DNA from: Chryseotalea sp. WA131a | GTDB lineage: Bacteria > Bacteroidota > Bacteroidia > Cytophagales > Cyclobacteriaceae | Assembly (NCBI GenBank): GCA_025370075.1 | Contig: CP073016.1 | Location: 1,302,001-1,366,000, forward strand | Reading direction: 5' to 3' | DNA: 64,000 nucleotides | Shown: positions 25,954 through 33,944 of the stretch, piece by piece | How the letters are laid out: every line of letters begins with the position of its first letter | Numbering within the stretch: position 1 is the stretch's first letter | Notes under the pieces: generated by a model | The model's database searches: none | What the model was told of the DNA's origin: nothing | The model's input: only the letters and a program-made list of their open reading frames with translations | Made by a program: the position numbers and the translations under genes

Positions 25954-28713
25954 TCACCGGATCAACTGAACCCAGCCCTTTACATTCTTTTTTTTGGCTT
26001 GAGAGTTAGATGAATAGAAGGTAATATCTGTTGAATAATAATACGTCCCTGTGGGCAATTCCTTACCACTATTATCGAGGCCTCGCCACTCAAAAGTTGG
26101 TTGGGGTAATGAGTTATTAACTTGAAAGACTTCATCGCCCCATCTATTGAGAATCGTTAGGGAGAATTTTTCAATAAACCGAGGGCAACCTGCGGGGTCT
26201 CGCTTATCGCTTCTGTTGCTAAAACCTGGGAATTGTTCATTCTGATTATCTTGGTTAGCAGTAATCACATTTGGAATGAAGGGATGCAGGCAGTTCTCAA
26301 TACAAATGAAGTCAGAAGGCAAGCCTATGTTTCCTGAACGATCAATGGCTTGCACCTGGTAGCATCCGGCTTGGGTATATTCCTTTACATCTTCAAACAC
26401 GGTATTTCCAGTAGTAGCCAGCAGCTCAGAATCTGACTTTTCATTTTGAAAATAGTAAACCCTGTAATAGGCTATGTCATTTCCACAACCTGAATCAACA
26501 CTCCAACTCAATGTATTCTTGTAGGTGTCAATCGAGCAATCGAGCGAACTAAGGGCTTCACAATTTAAGGCATTCACTTTCAACGTAGGTGCACAAGGAG
26601 GATCTTTATCAATCGATTGAGCAACGGTCTCGTTAGAGAGACTCCGCAGCGGCTCTTTGATTAACTGATTTCCATAACTTCCGCTCGTCTCTACCTTGTA
26701 TAGATAAATGAAATTATTACCCAGCGGAAAGCCGGGTACTTTGCCGTTATCTACATACTCAAAATCCTCTATTTCAAGCGTTCTAATGTCAACGCTATCC
26801 ATTAGCTGAAATACAGGATCGTCAATCTCTCTTCGGTAAATGCGATGGTACGGGAAGCGAAAGCTTCTATTCGACCAAGGCGCTTTAGCTTTCCACGATA
26901 ATTTAATTGCCCCCTCGAGTTGTTTAAAATCGAGCCGTGGAAAAAAGGCGACCTTACTGGTGTCCAATGGATTGTTTTGCGCAATACTTTGAGGAGAGTA
27001 AAGCACAACTTTGTATCCATAAACTGAATCCCTAGTATTAAGATTTGCATCCAGATAGGTAGTATCTGTAAGTCTTTTAGCATTTATCTTTTTAAAAACA
27101 ATTCCATCTTTTGTGCGCAATAGGTCATACTCATACGGCTTTGGGAACAAACTTTTGTTGATTTGAAAAGGAGAAAGCCACTCTAAAGAAACGGCACTCG
27201 ATGTGAAGTTTGTTTTTTGAACCGATGCAGTGATGAGTACGGGTGCATCAATAGCAATCGGGCCAATGCAAAAATCTACAGAAGCCAAGCTCTTGCCTGA
27301 ATAAGGCTGATTGAAATTTGCCACCAACCGATAGCAATAGGTTGCTCCAGCAGAAATATCGTTATCTAAAAAAGCGCCTGTGTTGCTTTCTCCAATCTTT
27401 ACAAAACCTAACGATAAAGGAATTCCTTGAATGCATCGATCAGAAAAGCTGTTTGTCTTATCTACCCTTCGCCAGACTTCTATCGTATTCGAATTTGCAC
27501 AATTATAGCCATTCCAATTTAAGGTCAATCTTTTTTTGGATACATCCAGTGAGGCTGGTTTAAATATAGGCGCAGCACCTGATACCTTTACATTCCAAAC
27601 TTTAAAGGTTGAAATACGAATGCCCGTAGCGGTGAAGGAAGAGATTTTAAAAATAAATCGATACGGCACAGACCTTACCACATCGCATCCCACTTGCCAA
27701 TCAATTTTTAAGTTGGCGGTATCATAAGGTGCAGCAGATGACTGAATCTTATCCAGATTTACAAACAAAGGCTGCGAATTGTAGAAGTTATCGGTAACAA
27801 ATAACTCAACCTTCACTGTTTTGCTAACCTTATCTTTGATCAATACCGTTTGATTTAACTGCTCACCTGCTACCATGCATTGATCAGACAACTCAAAGGT
27901 AGGACGGCTTGCATTGCAATCCTCAACAATGATTTGCATATCTCTAATTACCCAATCTACTACCGTCCACTTTCCACTTATTTTAGCCCAATGAGAAACT
28001 TTGATAGCTGTAGCATATTCTCCAGTAAGGCCAGGTGCATTCCACTGCAGTGTGCCGTCATTATCAATAAAGAAAGTGGGTGGCCCATTTCCAGATTCAT
28101 TTGAAAGCTCATAGGTGCCACTATAAAATTCTCTACCATTTGGATCTTTATAGTTTGTAACAGGAATGTTCTGTGCTTGCAGGGGGACAACCAACTGATA
28201 GGATAAGCTATCACCCAATGGAGCAATAGCCCCAGGGTTATGGGTAAAAATTAGTTTGCTGCATGCCCGATCTATTGGAGGAATAGTAAAACTCAAAGGG
28301 GCGGTACAAGTTGGATTTACCTGCAAAAATGATTCAATGTAAAAGGGTGCATTTACACTATTTTGAAAATTTAAAACCCCTAAATTTCTGTTTAGCTCTA
28401 GGTAGCTGATTTTAAAACCGTTATCCGTTTGATACGAATAGTTCGTTATAAAAACGGCTGATGAAACCCGATTGGTGAGGTCAATTAATGTTGAGCTAAG
28501 CATGGGGACGAGCATAGAACCACCGTCTCCAAATGTGAGGTTTCCACCGCCTGCATTGGTAGGAGTGCCCGAATTGAGATATAGCGTAAGGGTAATCTCG
28601 TAAGTTCTTGTACTGCAATTGATCAGTCGAGCAGTAATTTGGCCACCGCGCAGATGGGTACCCATCAAATCTAAACTCACTAAAAATAACAGAATTGCCA
28701 CATAGATTCTCAT
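25954..28713 (-). CDS. Large secreted T9SS cargo protein with type B C-terminal sorting domain
   Basis: About 919 residues. I start it at MRIYVAILLFLVSLDLMG (ATG 28713), a good signal peptide, rather than the ATG 16 codons upstream. The middle contains fibronectin-III-like strands and several Cys pairs. The last about 90 residues form the CHU_C type B sorting domain of gliding motility-associated proteins: NVITANQDNQNEQFPGF, LTILNRWGDEVFQV, and GTYYYSTDI. It is therefore predicted to be exported by the type IX system and retained at the surface. Adhesion is likely; no enzyme motif is visible. Confidence 0.85.
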   Translation of the reverse strand: MRIYVAILLFLVSLDLMGTHLRGGQITARLINCSTRTYEITLTLYLNSGTPTNAGGGNLTFGDGGSMLVPMLSSTLIDLTNRVSSAVFITNYSYQTDNGFKISYLELNRNLGVLNFQNSVNAPFYIESFLQVNPTCTAPLSFTIPPIDRACSKLIFTHNPGAIAPLGDSLSYQLVVPLQAQNIPVTNYKDPNGREFYSGTYELSNESGNGPPTFFIDNDGTLQWNAPGLTGEYATAIKVSHWAKISGKWTVVDWVIRDMQIIVEDCNASRPTFELSDQCMVAGEQLNQTVLIKDKVSKTVKVELFVTDNFYNSQPLFVNLDKIQSSAAPYDTANLKIDWQVGCDVVRSVPYRFIFKISSFTATGIRISTFKVWNVKVSGAAPIFKPASLDVSKKRLTLNWNGYNCANSNTIEVWRRVDKTNSFSDRCIQGIPLSLGFVKIGESNTGAFLDNDISAGATYCYRLVANFNQPYSGKSLASVDFCIGPIAIDAPVLITASVQKTNFTSSAVSLEWLSPFQINKSLFPKPYEYDLLRTKDGIVFKKINAKRLTDTTYLDANLNTRDSVYGYKVVLYSPQSIAQNNPLDTSKVAFFPRLDFKQLEGAIKLSWKAKAPWSNRSFRFPYHRIYRREIDDPVFQLMDSVDIRTLEIEDFEYVDNGKVPGFPLGNNFIYLYKVETSGSYGNQLIKEPLRSLSNETVAQSIDKDPPCAPTLKVNALNCEALSSLDCSIDTYKNTLSWSVDSGCGNDIAYYRVYYFQNEKSDSELLATTGNTVFEDVKEYTQAGCYQVQAIDRSGNIGLPSDFICIENCLHPFIPNVITANQDNQNEQFPGFSNRSDKRDPAGCPRFIEKFSLTILNRWGDEVFQVNNSLPQPTFEWRGLDNSGKELPTGTYYYSTDITFYSSNSQAKKKNVKGWVQLIR

Positions 28714-28810
28714 ATCGGATGTAACGCAAATTCTCAAAAAAATTGTTAACAAATTTAACAAATAACTGCTTTTCTTATTTAATGTGGCAGACTATTATCT
28801 TTGTGGACTT

Positions 28811-30316
28811 ATGACTCTGTACCAACAATATCCAGTATCCATTACCAACTCGCTGAGCGGGAAGAAAGAACTTTTTGTACCTATTAAACCGCCTTTTGTG
28901 GGCCTGTATTCTTGTGGCCCTACCGTTTACAATGAAGTACACTTGGGCAACCTGCGCACCTTTACGGCTTTTGATGTAGTCTATCGATACCTCTCTCACA
29001 TTGGCTATAAAGTTCGCTATGTGCGAAACATTACCGATGCAGGTCACCTGACCAACGATGCAGGCGAAGGAGTAGATCGCATTGAAGAAAGAGCCAAGTT
29101 GGAAAGGCTCGAGCCGATGGAAGTGGTACAAAAATACACCTATGGGTTTCATGAAGTATGTCGCATTTTTAATGTGCTCCCCCCTAGTGTGGAACCCACC
29201 GCCACCGGTCATATTGTAGAGCAAATAGAAATGGTGAAACGCATTCTAGCCAACGGATTTGCATACGAAAAAAATGGCTCTGTCTATTTTGATGTGCGCA
29301 AGTTTATGGAGAAACACAAATACGGAGAACTGAGCGGAAGAAATATTGACGATCTGCTGGAAGGCACTCGCGAGTTGGATGGACAAGAAGAAAAGAAAAA
29401 CCCCATCGATTTTGCCATTTGGAAAGCCGTAACACCAAGCCATATTCAGCGGTGGCCTTCCCCTTGGGGCGAAGGGATACCCGGCTGGCATTTGGAATGC
29501 TCGGCCATGGGCACTAAATATTTGGGTAAAGAATTTGACATTCACGGAGGTGGCATGGATTTAAAATTTCCACATCATGAATGCGAGATTGCGCAAAATG
29601 TAGGTGCCTATGGAAATGCACCCGTACGCTACTGGATGCACGCCAATATGCTGACGGTAAACGGTGAGAAGATGAGCAAATCGAAAGGCAATTCTTTTTT
29701 GCCCAGAGAATTATTTGCAGGCGACCATCCGCTTTTGGATAAAGCATATAGCCCCATGTCGGTGCGGTTCTTTATGCTGCAATCGCACTATAGTAGCACG
29801 CTTGATTTTTCGAATGAGGCACTGATCGCTGCTGAAAAAGGATACCGCAAGTTGAACGCTGCTCTTTTGGCCATCAAAAATTTAAACTACACCAAAGAAG
29901 AAAAAGTAAATCCAGAATTAGTCGATGCTATAAGTGGTATGGTAGCCGAGTGTTATCAAAACATGAGCGATGATTTCAATACCGCTAAAACTTTGGCGGT
30001 GCTATTTGAAATGTCGGCACGTATCAACGACTTTAAATCGGGCAATGTAACCATTGGTTCAATCGATGCTACTACTTTCGGTAAGTTGAAATCGACTTAT
30101 ATCAGCTTTATGGAAAATGTGTTAGGTCTGGTAGAAGACAAAAGCACCAACAACGATTTATTGGAAGGCACCATAAATGTACTGATCGAATTGCGCAAGA
30201 AAGTGCGCACCGACCGCAACTATGCTTTATCCGACAAAATACGTGATGACCTTCAAGCCATTGGCGTGCAATTGAAAGACGGAAAAAACGGGGAGATTAG
30301 TTATATGATTGATTAA
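28811..30316 (+). CDS. cysS: Cysteinyl-tRNA synthetase
   Basis: Charges tRNA-Cys. Class I signatures: CGPTVYNEVHLGNLRTF (HIGH-type motif HLGN, zinc Cys) near residue 31, further zinc ligands in PGWHLECSAM and FPHHECEIAQ, and KMSKS in GEKMSKSKGN. 501 residues. I take ATG 28811 because the family begins shortly before YNTL-like residues; GTG 28784 is nine codons earlier. Divergent from the T9SS cargo gene. The spacer contains a -7-like TATCTTTG at 28796 that may instead be accidental. Confidence 0.95.
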   Translation: MTLYQQYPVSITNSLSGKKELFVPIKPPFVGLYSCGPTVYNEVHLGNLRTFTAFDVVYRYLSHIGYKVRYVRNITDAGHLTNDAGEGVDRIEERAKLERLEPMEVVQKYTYGFHEVCRIFNVLPPSVEPTATGHIVEQIEMVKRILANGFAYEKNGSVYFDVRKFMEKHKYGELSGRNIDDLLEGTRELDGQEEKKNPIDFAIWKAVTPSHIQRWPSPWGEGIPGWHLECSAMGTKYLGKEFDIHGGGMDLKFPHHECEIAQNVGAYGNAPVRYWMHANMLTVNGEKMSKSKGNSFLPRELFAGDHPLLDKAYSPMSVRFFMLQSHYSSTLDFSNEALIAAEKGYRKLNAALLAIKNLNYTKEEKVNPELVDAISGMVAECYQNMSDDFNTAKTLAVLFEMSARINDFKSGNVTIGSIDATTFGKLKSTYISFMENVLGLVEDKSTNNDLLEGTINVLIELRKKVRTDRNYALSDKIRDDLQAIGVQLKDGKNGEISYMID

Positions 30317-30365
30317 GTGGTAACCACTTTACTGCGATGATACTTGCAAAGGCAAGCGGCATTGC

Positions 30366-30386
30366 CCTGCCTACTGGACAGGCAGG
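30366..30386. repeat. CCTGCCT/AGGCAGG hairpin repeat
   Basis: CCTGCCT (30366-30372) pairs with AGGCAGG (30380-30386). It lies in the 147 bp between the convergent cysS and GAF-protein genes and is related in core to the hairpin at 17962. The rest of this spacer is GC-rich with no gene. Confidence 0.5.
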
Positions 30387-30463
30387 CACAGCAGCCAAAC
30401 TGCTCAAGCCGAACGCTGCTGCCCCGCAAGACGTTTCTCACTTTTTTTGAGATCGCTTCTAGT

Positions 30464-31837
30464 TCAAAAAAAACCAGCTCGTTGCTCAAGTTCTTCAATT
30501 CGCTGAATGTACTCTTTCTCCTTGCGCTGCATTTCTTCCTGAGTAGCCACCAACTCTTCCATATTCTGCCGCATTTCTTCTTCTTGGGATTTCATTTCTT
30601 CAGTTTGTTGCTGAAGTTCTTCCAGCAACGTTTTCGTGCGGTCGTTTATACGCACCGTTGAAACAGTGGATGCAATGCTCTCCCCTATCCGCTGAATGAA
30701 CTCACGCTCAAATGCTTCAAACTCTTTAAAAGATGCCAGCTCAATTACCCCGTACACCTCATCATTCAATAGTAACGGAACCACCACCAACGAACGTGGC
30801 ACAGCACCGCCCAACCCAGAAGTAATGGTCACATAATTAATAGGTATCTCTTTCAAATACACCAACGATTTCTCCAGTACTGATTGTCCTAAAACACCTT
30901 CCCCAAGGGCTACTGTTTTGGTCAAATACTTCTTTCGTTCATACGCATACACCGCCACTGACCTTAATTGCTCCTCCCCTTCTTCTCCTTCCATTAGAAA
31001 TAAACCGCCTTGATTGGCCCCCACATATTTTACAAGATTGGAGATAATCGAATCAAACATTAACTGACTATTGGTATACTGTGTGCGCAAAATATCCGAA
31101 AACTTCGCGATGCCATTGGAAGCCCACTGCCTTTTTTCATCTTCTTTCTTAGCTGCTTCAATCTCGGCAATGTAATCGTTTAGTTTCTTTTCATTGTCCG
31201 CTATTTCGTTGGCTTTTTTACTCATCTCTTGTATGAGCTGGGTGTTTTTCTTTCCTTTTTGAAAGGCTGATACTTCTAAGTACAACATACACCCCGACAT
31301 GCCCAACACACCCGTAATCAAACATGCATAAAACATCCATCCAGCGGTAAACAAAGCGACTGTTTCAGATTCAACCGCATGACTAAAGAGTCGGTTGAAA
31401 TACGGCATGAACGCTATCAAACTAATGGCCAATAAAGTATAGAAAATCAACAAGAACTTCTCTTCTAAATCAAACAAAATCCACGGAGGCATTAAAAACA
31501 AAACTTGCATCGCCAACAGGCTACCGATCAGTGGTTGATCGTCTGGATTGATGGAGCCTGCATACACCACATAAATGGCCTCAAAACCAAAACATGCAAT
31601 GAACCGAGATATATTATGAAGATCCAAGTAATTGAAGAGCACCCCTACTAATCCCAAAACAAAAAATAAGACCGTCAGATACACTAGCGATGGAATCAAC
31701 CGATAGGTGATGATAAAAAATGGTACGATCAACAGTGCAAAAAAGACGCAAAGAAAATTAGTGGCTTTTATTTTCTCGTTTACATAGTTAGACTTATCTG
31801 ACCGTACGCCCACGTTAAAAATAGCGTTGTTCATCAT
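30464..31837 (-). CDS. Membrane-anchored GAF-domain sensor with C-terminal coiled coil
   Basis: Start ATG 31837 gives about 457 residues. N-terminal part (residues 30-200) has six or so transmembrane helices. A short coiled-coil linker (SKKANEIADNEKKLNDYIAE) leads to a GAF domain (about 250-390; GVLGQSVLEKSLVYL, VVPLLLNDEVYGVIELAS). The final segment is a long Gln/Glu coiled coil (ELQQQTEEMKSQEEEMRQ), as in Bacteroidota methyl-accepting-like sensor proteins. There is no kinase or output domain, so signalling must be through a partner. The ligand is unknown. Confidence 0.75.
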   Translation of the reverse strand: MMNNAIFNVGVRSDKSNYVNEKIKATNFLCVFFALLIVPFFIITYRLIPSLVYLTVLFFVLGLVGVLFNYLDLHNISRFIACFGFEAIYVVYAGSINPDDQPLIGSLLAMQVLFLMPPWILFDLEEKFLLIFYTLLAISLIAFMPYFNRLFSHAVESETVALFTAGWMFYACLITGVLGMSGCMLYLEVSAFQKGKKNTQLIQEMSKKANEIADNEKKLNDYIAEIEAAKKEDEKRQWASNGIAKFSDILRTQYTNSQLMFDSIISNLVKYVGANQGGLFLMEGEEGEEQLRSVAVYAYERKKYLTKTVALGEGVLGQSVLEKSLVYLKEIPINYVTITSGLGGAVPRSLVVVPLLLNDEVYGVIELASFKEFEAFEREFIQRIGESIASTVSTVRINDRTKTLLEELQQQTEEMKSQEEEMRQNMEELVATQEEMQRKEKEYIQRIEELEQRAGFF

Positions 31838-31927
31838 TGGTTTTAGGTTTGTACAAAAATAATCATATCGCGCATAAAAAAAAGCTGTCAATTTTAAGAC
31901 AAAAAGTACATTTGCAATCCTTTACTC

Positions 31928-32152
31928 ATGCTGCGAAAACTCTTTATTTTACCAATCCACTTTTACCAATGCGCTTTATCTCCCTATTTGGGAGCACATT
32001 GCCGTCACACCCCATCTTGCTCGCAATACACCATCGAAGCCATCCAAGAATGGGGCGTGCTAAAAGGGATTTGGCTGGGGGCCAAGCGAATTGGGCGATG
32101 CCACCCCTGGGGGGGCACCAGCGGATATGACCCTGTGCCGAAGAAGAAGTAG
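31928..32152 (+). CDS. yidD: Membrane protein insertion efficiency factor YidD
   Basis: A 74-residue small basic protein with the YidD signature FYQCALSPYLGAHCRHTPSC, then SQYTIEAIQEWG and RIGRCHPWGGTSGYDPVP. YidD assists YidC in inserting membrane proteins. All conserved Cys, His and Pro residues are present. It is divergent from the GAF sensor and no ribonuclease P or yidC gene is adjacent. Confidence 0.92.
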   Translation: MLRKLFILPIHFYQCALSPYLGAHCRHTPSCSQYTIEAIQEWGVLKGIWLGAKRIGRCHPWGGTSGYDPVPKKK

Positions 32153-32530
32153 GGTAAGCTCTCCAAAGCAAGTCGGCAGTTACAAGATTAACCTAACCTT
32201 TGCCCCACTCTGTTCAAAGACTTCACCTCTTCTCAATTTCAATACAATTTTAAACTGATGTTCTTCCGATTATTTTGAAGGTAGTTATTGAAAGTCCGTT
32301 TTGGCCAGACTCCAATTTCTGGGTCAACCATTTTGGTGGAAGTAGAAGAAATGTAGTCACATTTATAGACACCGATAGACAACGTGCGATAGCTACTTAC
32401 ACTTGCTCACCATTCCGTAACTTTACGGCAAAGCCTGCAGAACATTACGACCTGCAAAGCAGGTAGTTTTCTGAAATGCAATAAACTGAACAACCGTTAC
32501 CACAAACCTAAACTTCATTTTACATAGCCT
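32153..32530. other. Intergenic region with no gene
   Basis: About 380 bp of AT-rich spacer. The only notable structure is ACCTGC-AAA-GCAGGT at 32451-32465, a six-base hairpin without a strong T-run. Short frames occur but lack family similarity or plausible start signals. The expected N-terminus of the downstream sigma factor begins at its right edge. Confidence 0.5.
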
Positions 32531-33787
32531 CTGAAATCTTCTAACTCCATAGAAAATCTATTTCGCCATGAGTCAGGAAAACTGATTTCGGTACTCACCA
32601 AACTATTCGGACCACACAATTTACAACTGGCCGAAGATGTTGTGCAAGACTCGCTGCTCAAAGCACTCGATCATTGGAAATTTCATGGTGTACCCGAAAA
32701 TCCTTCTGCATGGTTGTTTACCGTAGCACGGAACAAAGCATTGGATGTCATTCGTCAAGAACGGCACCGAAAAAAATTCGCTCCTGAAGTCTTTCCTCTT
32801 CTCACTTCAGAATATACGGCTGATGCCACCCTGCAGCAATTATTGACGCCTCATCAAATTGAAGACGAGCAATTGCGAATGATGTTTGTCTGTTGCCACC
32901 CCTCGTTGCCCGAGGAAGGGCAAGTGGCCTTGATTTTGAAAACACTTTGCGGCTTTAGCACGGCAGAAATCGCCCACGCTTTTTTAACCAACGAAGAAAC
33001 CATTACCAAAAGGTTGTACCGGGCGAAAGAACAATTCAGGAACGAGGCCATCGCCTTTGCACTACCATCGCCTTCAGAATTACAAACACGGTTGGAAAAT
33101 GTGCTCACCGCTATTTACCTCATCTTCAACGAAGGCTACCACACTGCCCATCATGCTTCGATCATTCGGGAAGAGTTAATTGAAGAATCTCTACGGCTTG
33201 GCAAAATGTTGGTGGATAATGAAATTACCAATTTACCTATTACCAACTCGTTGATGGCATTGCTTTGTTTCAACACTTCACGTGTGTATGGCCGACTGGA
33301 CGAAAATGGAAATCTGCTTCAACTTAAAAATCAAAACCGATCCAAGTGGAATAAACAATTGATTGTTCAGGGAAATCACTACTTGAACCGTGCTGCGTCT
33401 ATTGAACCACCAACCCCTTATCACATTGAAGCAGCTATTGCCTACGAACATTGCCAAGCAGCCACGTTTGCCGAAACCAATTGGCAACGCATTGTAGAAT
33501 TATATGATTGGCTCTACCAACTGAAGCCGATGCCATTGATTCAGCTAAATCAACTGATTGCTTTGGCCGAATGGAAAGGTGCTCACGTAGCACTAGCCAA
33601 GTTAAACGACCTCCAATTAATGGAACAACTACCGAACAACGCCCTTCTCCATGCCGCACTAGGTGAATGGAGATTATCGATTGGCGAAAAGGAAAGTGCC
33701 AAAGGTCATTTTGAAAAAGCTGTTGGATTAAGTAAAACGGAAAAGGAAAAATTATTCTTCACAAATCGCTTACGCGAATGTTACTAA
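32531..33787 (+). CDS. ECF-type RNA polymerase sigma factor (COG4941, with C-terminal DUF6596)
   Basis: Sigma-70 region 2 is present as LAEDVVQDSLLKALDHWKF and AWLFTVARNKALDVIRQERH, region 4 as CGFSTAEIAHAFLTNEETIT. The long C-terminal half (FNEGYHTAH, LNRAASIEPPTPYHIEAAIA) is the TPR-like DUF6596 domain. The true N-terminus (SIENLFRHESGKLISVLTKL) lies upstream of the first GTG at 32642. The frame is open back to 32528 but contains no ATG, GTG or TTG, only CTG at 32531 and ATA 32549. So the start is non-canonical or there is an error. COG4941 sigma factors are often next to YCII genes; here the YCII gene is 27 kb away. Confidence 0.8.
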   Translation: MKSSNSIENLFRHESGKLISVLTKLFGPHNLQLAEDVVQDSLLKALDHWKFHGVPENPSAWLFTVARNKALDVIRQERHRKKFAPEVFPLLTSEYTADATLQQLLTPHQIEDEQLRMMFVCCHPSLPEEGQVALILKTLCGFSTAEIAHAFLTNEETITKRLYRAKEQFRNEAIAFALPSPSELQTRLENVLTAIYLIFNEGYHTAHHASIIREELIEESLRLGKMLVDNEITNLPITNSLMALLCFNTSRVYGRLDENGNLLQLKNQNRSKWNKQLIVQGNHYLNRAASIEPPTPYHIEAAIAYEHCQAATFAETNWQRIVELYDWLYQLKPMPLIQLNQLIALAEWKGAHVALAKLNDLQLMEQLPNNALLHAALGEWRLSIGEKESAKGHFEKAVGLSKTEKEKLFFTNRLRECY

Positions 33788-33794
33788 TTCGTAA

Positions 33795-33944
33795 TTACTT
33801 TTTCTTCTTATCGTCAAACAACATTCTTACCGATGGACCATAGGTGTCATCGTATTGGCCACTTTTCAAGCTCCACAAAAAAGCTAACAGAAAAATAATG
33901 GCTACGGTTAAACTAATGCCAATCAAAACAATGATGATGGTCAT
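33795..33944 (-). CDS. ccoS: Cytochrome oxidase maturation protein CcoS (cbb3-type)
   Basis: A 49-residue single-helix protein reading MTIIIVLIGISLTVAIIFLL, then AFLWSLKSGQYDD and a basic tail. The motif FLWSLKSGQYDDTYGPSVRML is the CcoS signature. It is needed for haem insertion into, and maturation of, cbb3 cytochrome oxidase. Its start overlaps the ccoI stop in ATGA (33941-33944). It is too short for usual frame scans and was read manually. Confidence 0.93.
   Translation of the reverse strand: MTIIIVLIGISLTVAIIFLLAFLWSLKSGQYDDTYGPSVRMLFDDKKKK

Noticed and set aside
28796..28803. TATCTTTG, a perfect -7 match just before cysS
   Set aside because: It is only 8 bp before the ATG and no TTG lies at the -33 distance, so a promoter here would give a leaderless transcript; not supported enough.
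32275..32466. A 63-codon plus-strand frame between yidD and the sigma factor
   Set aside because: No family similarity, no plausible ribosome site, ordinary spacer composition.
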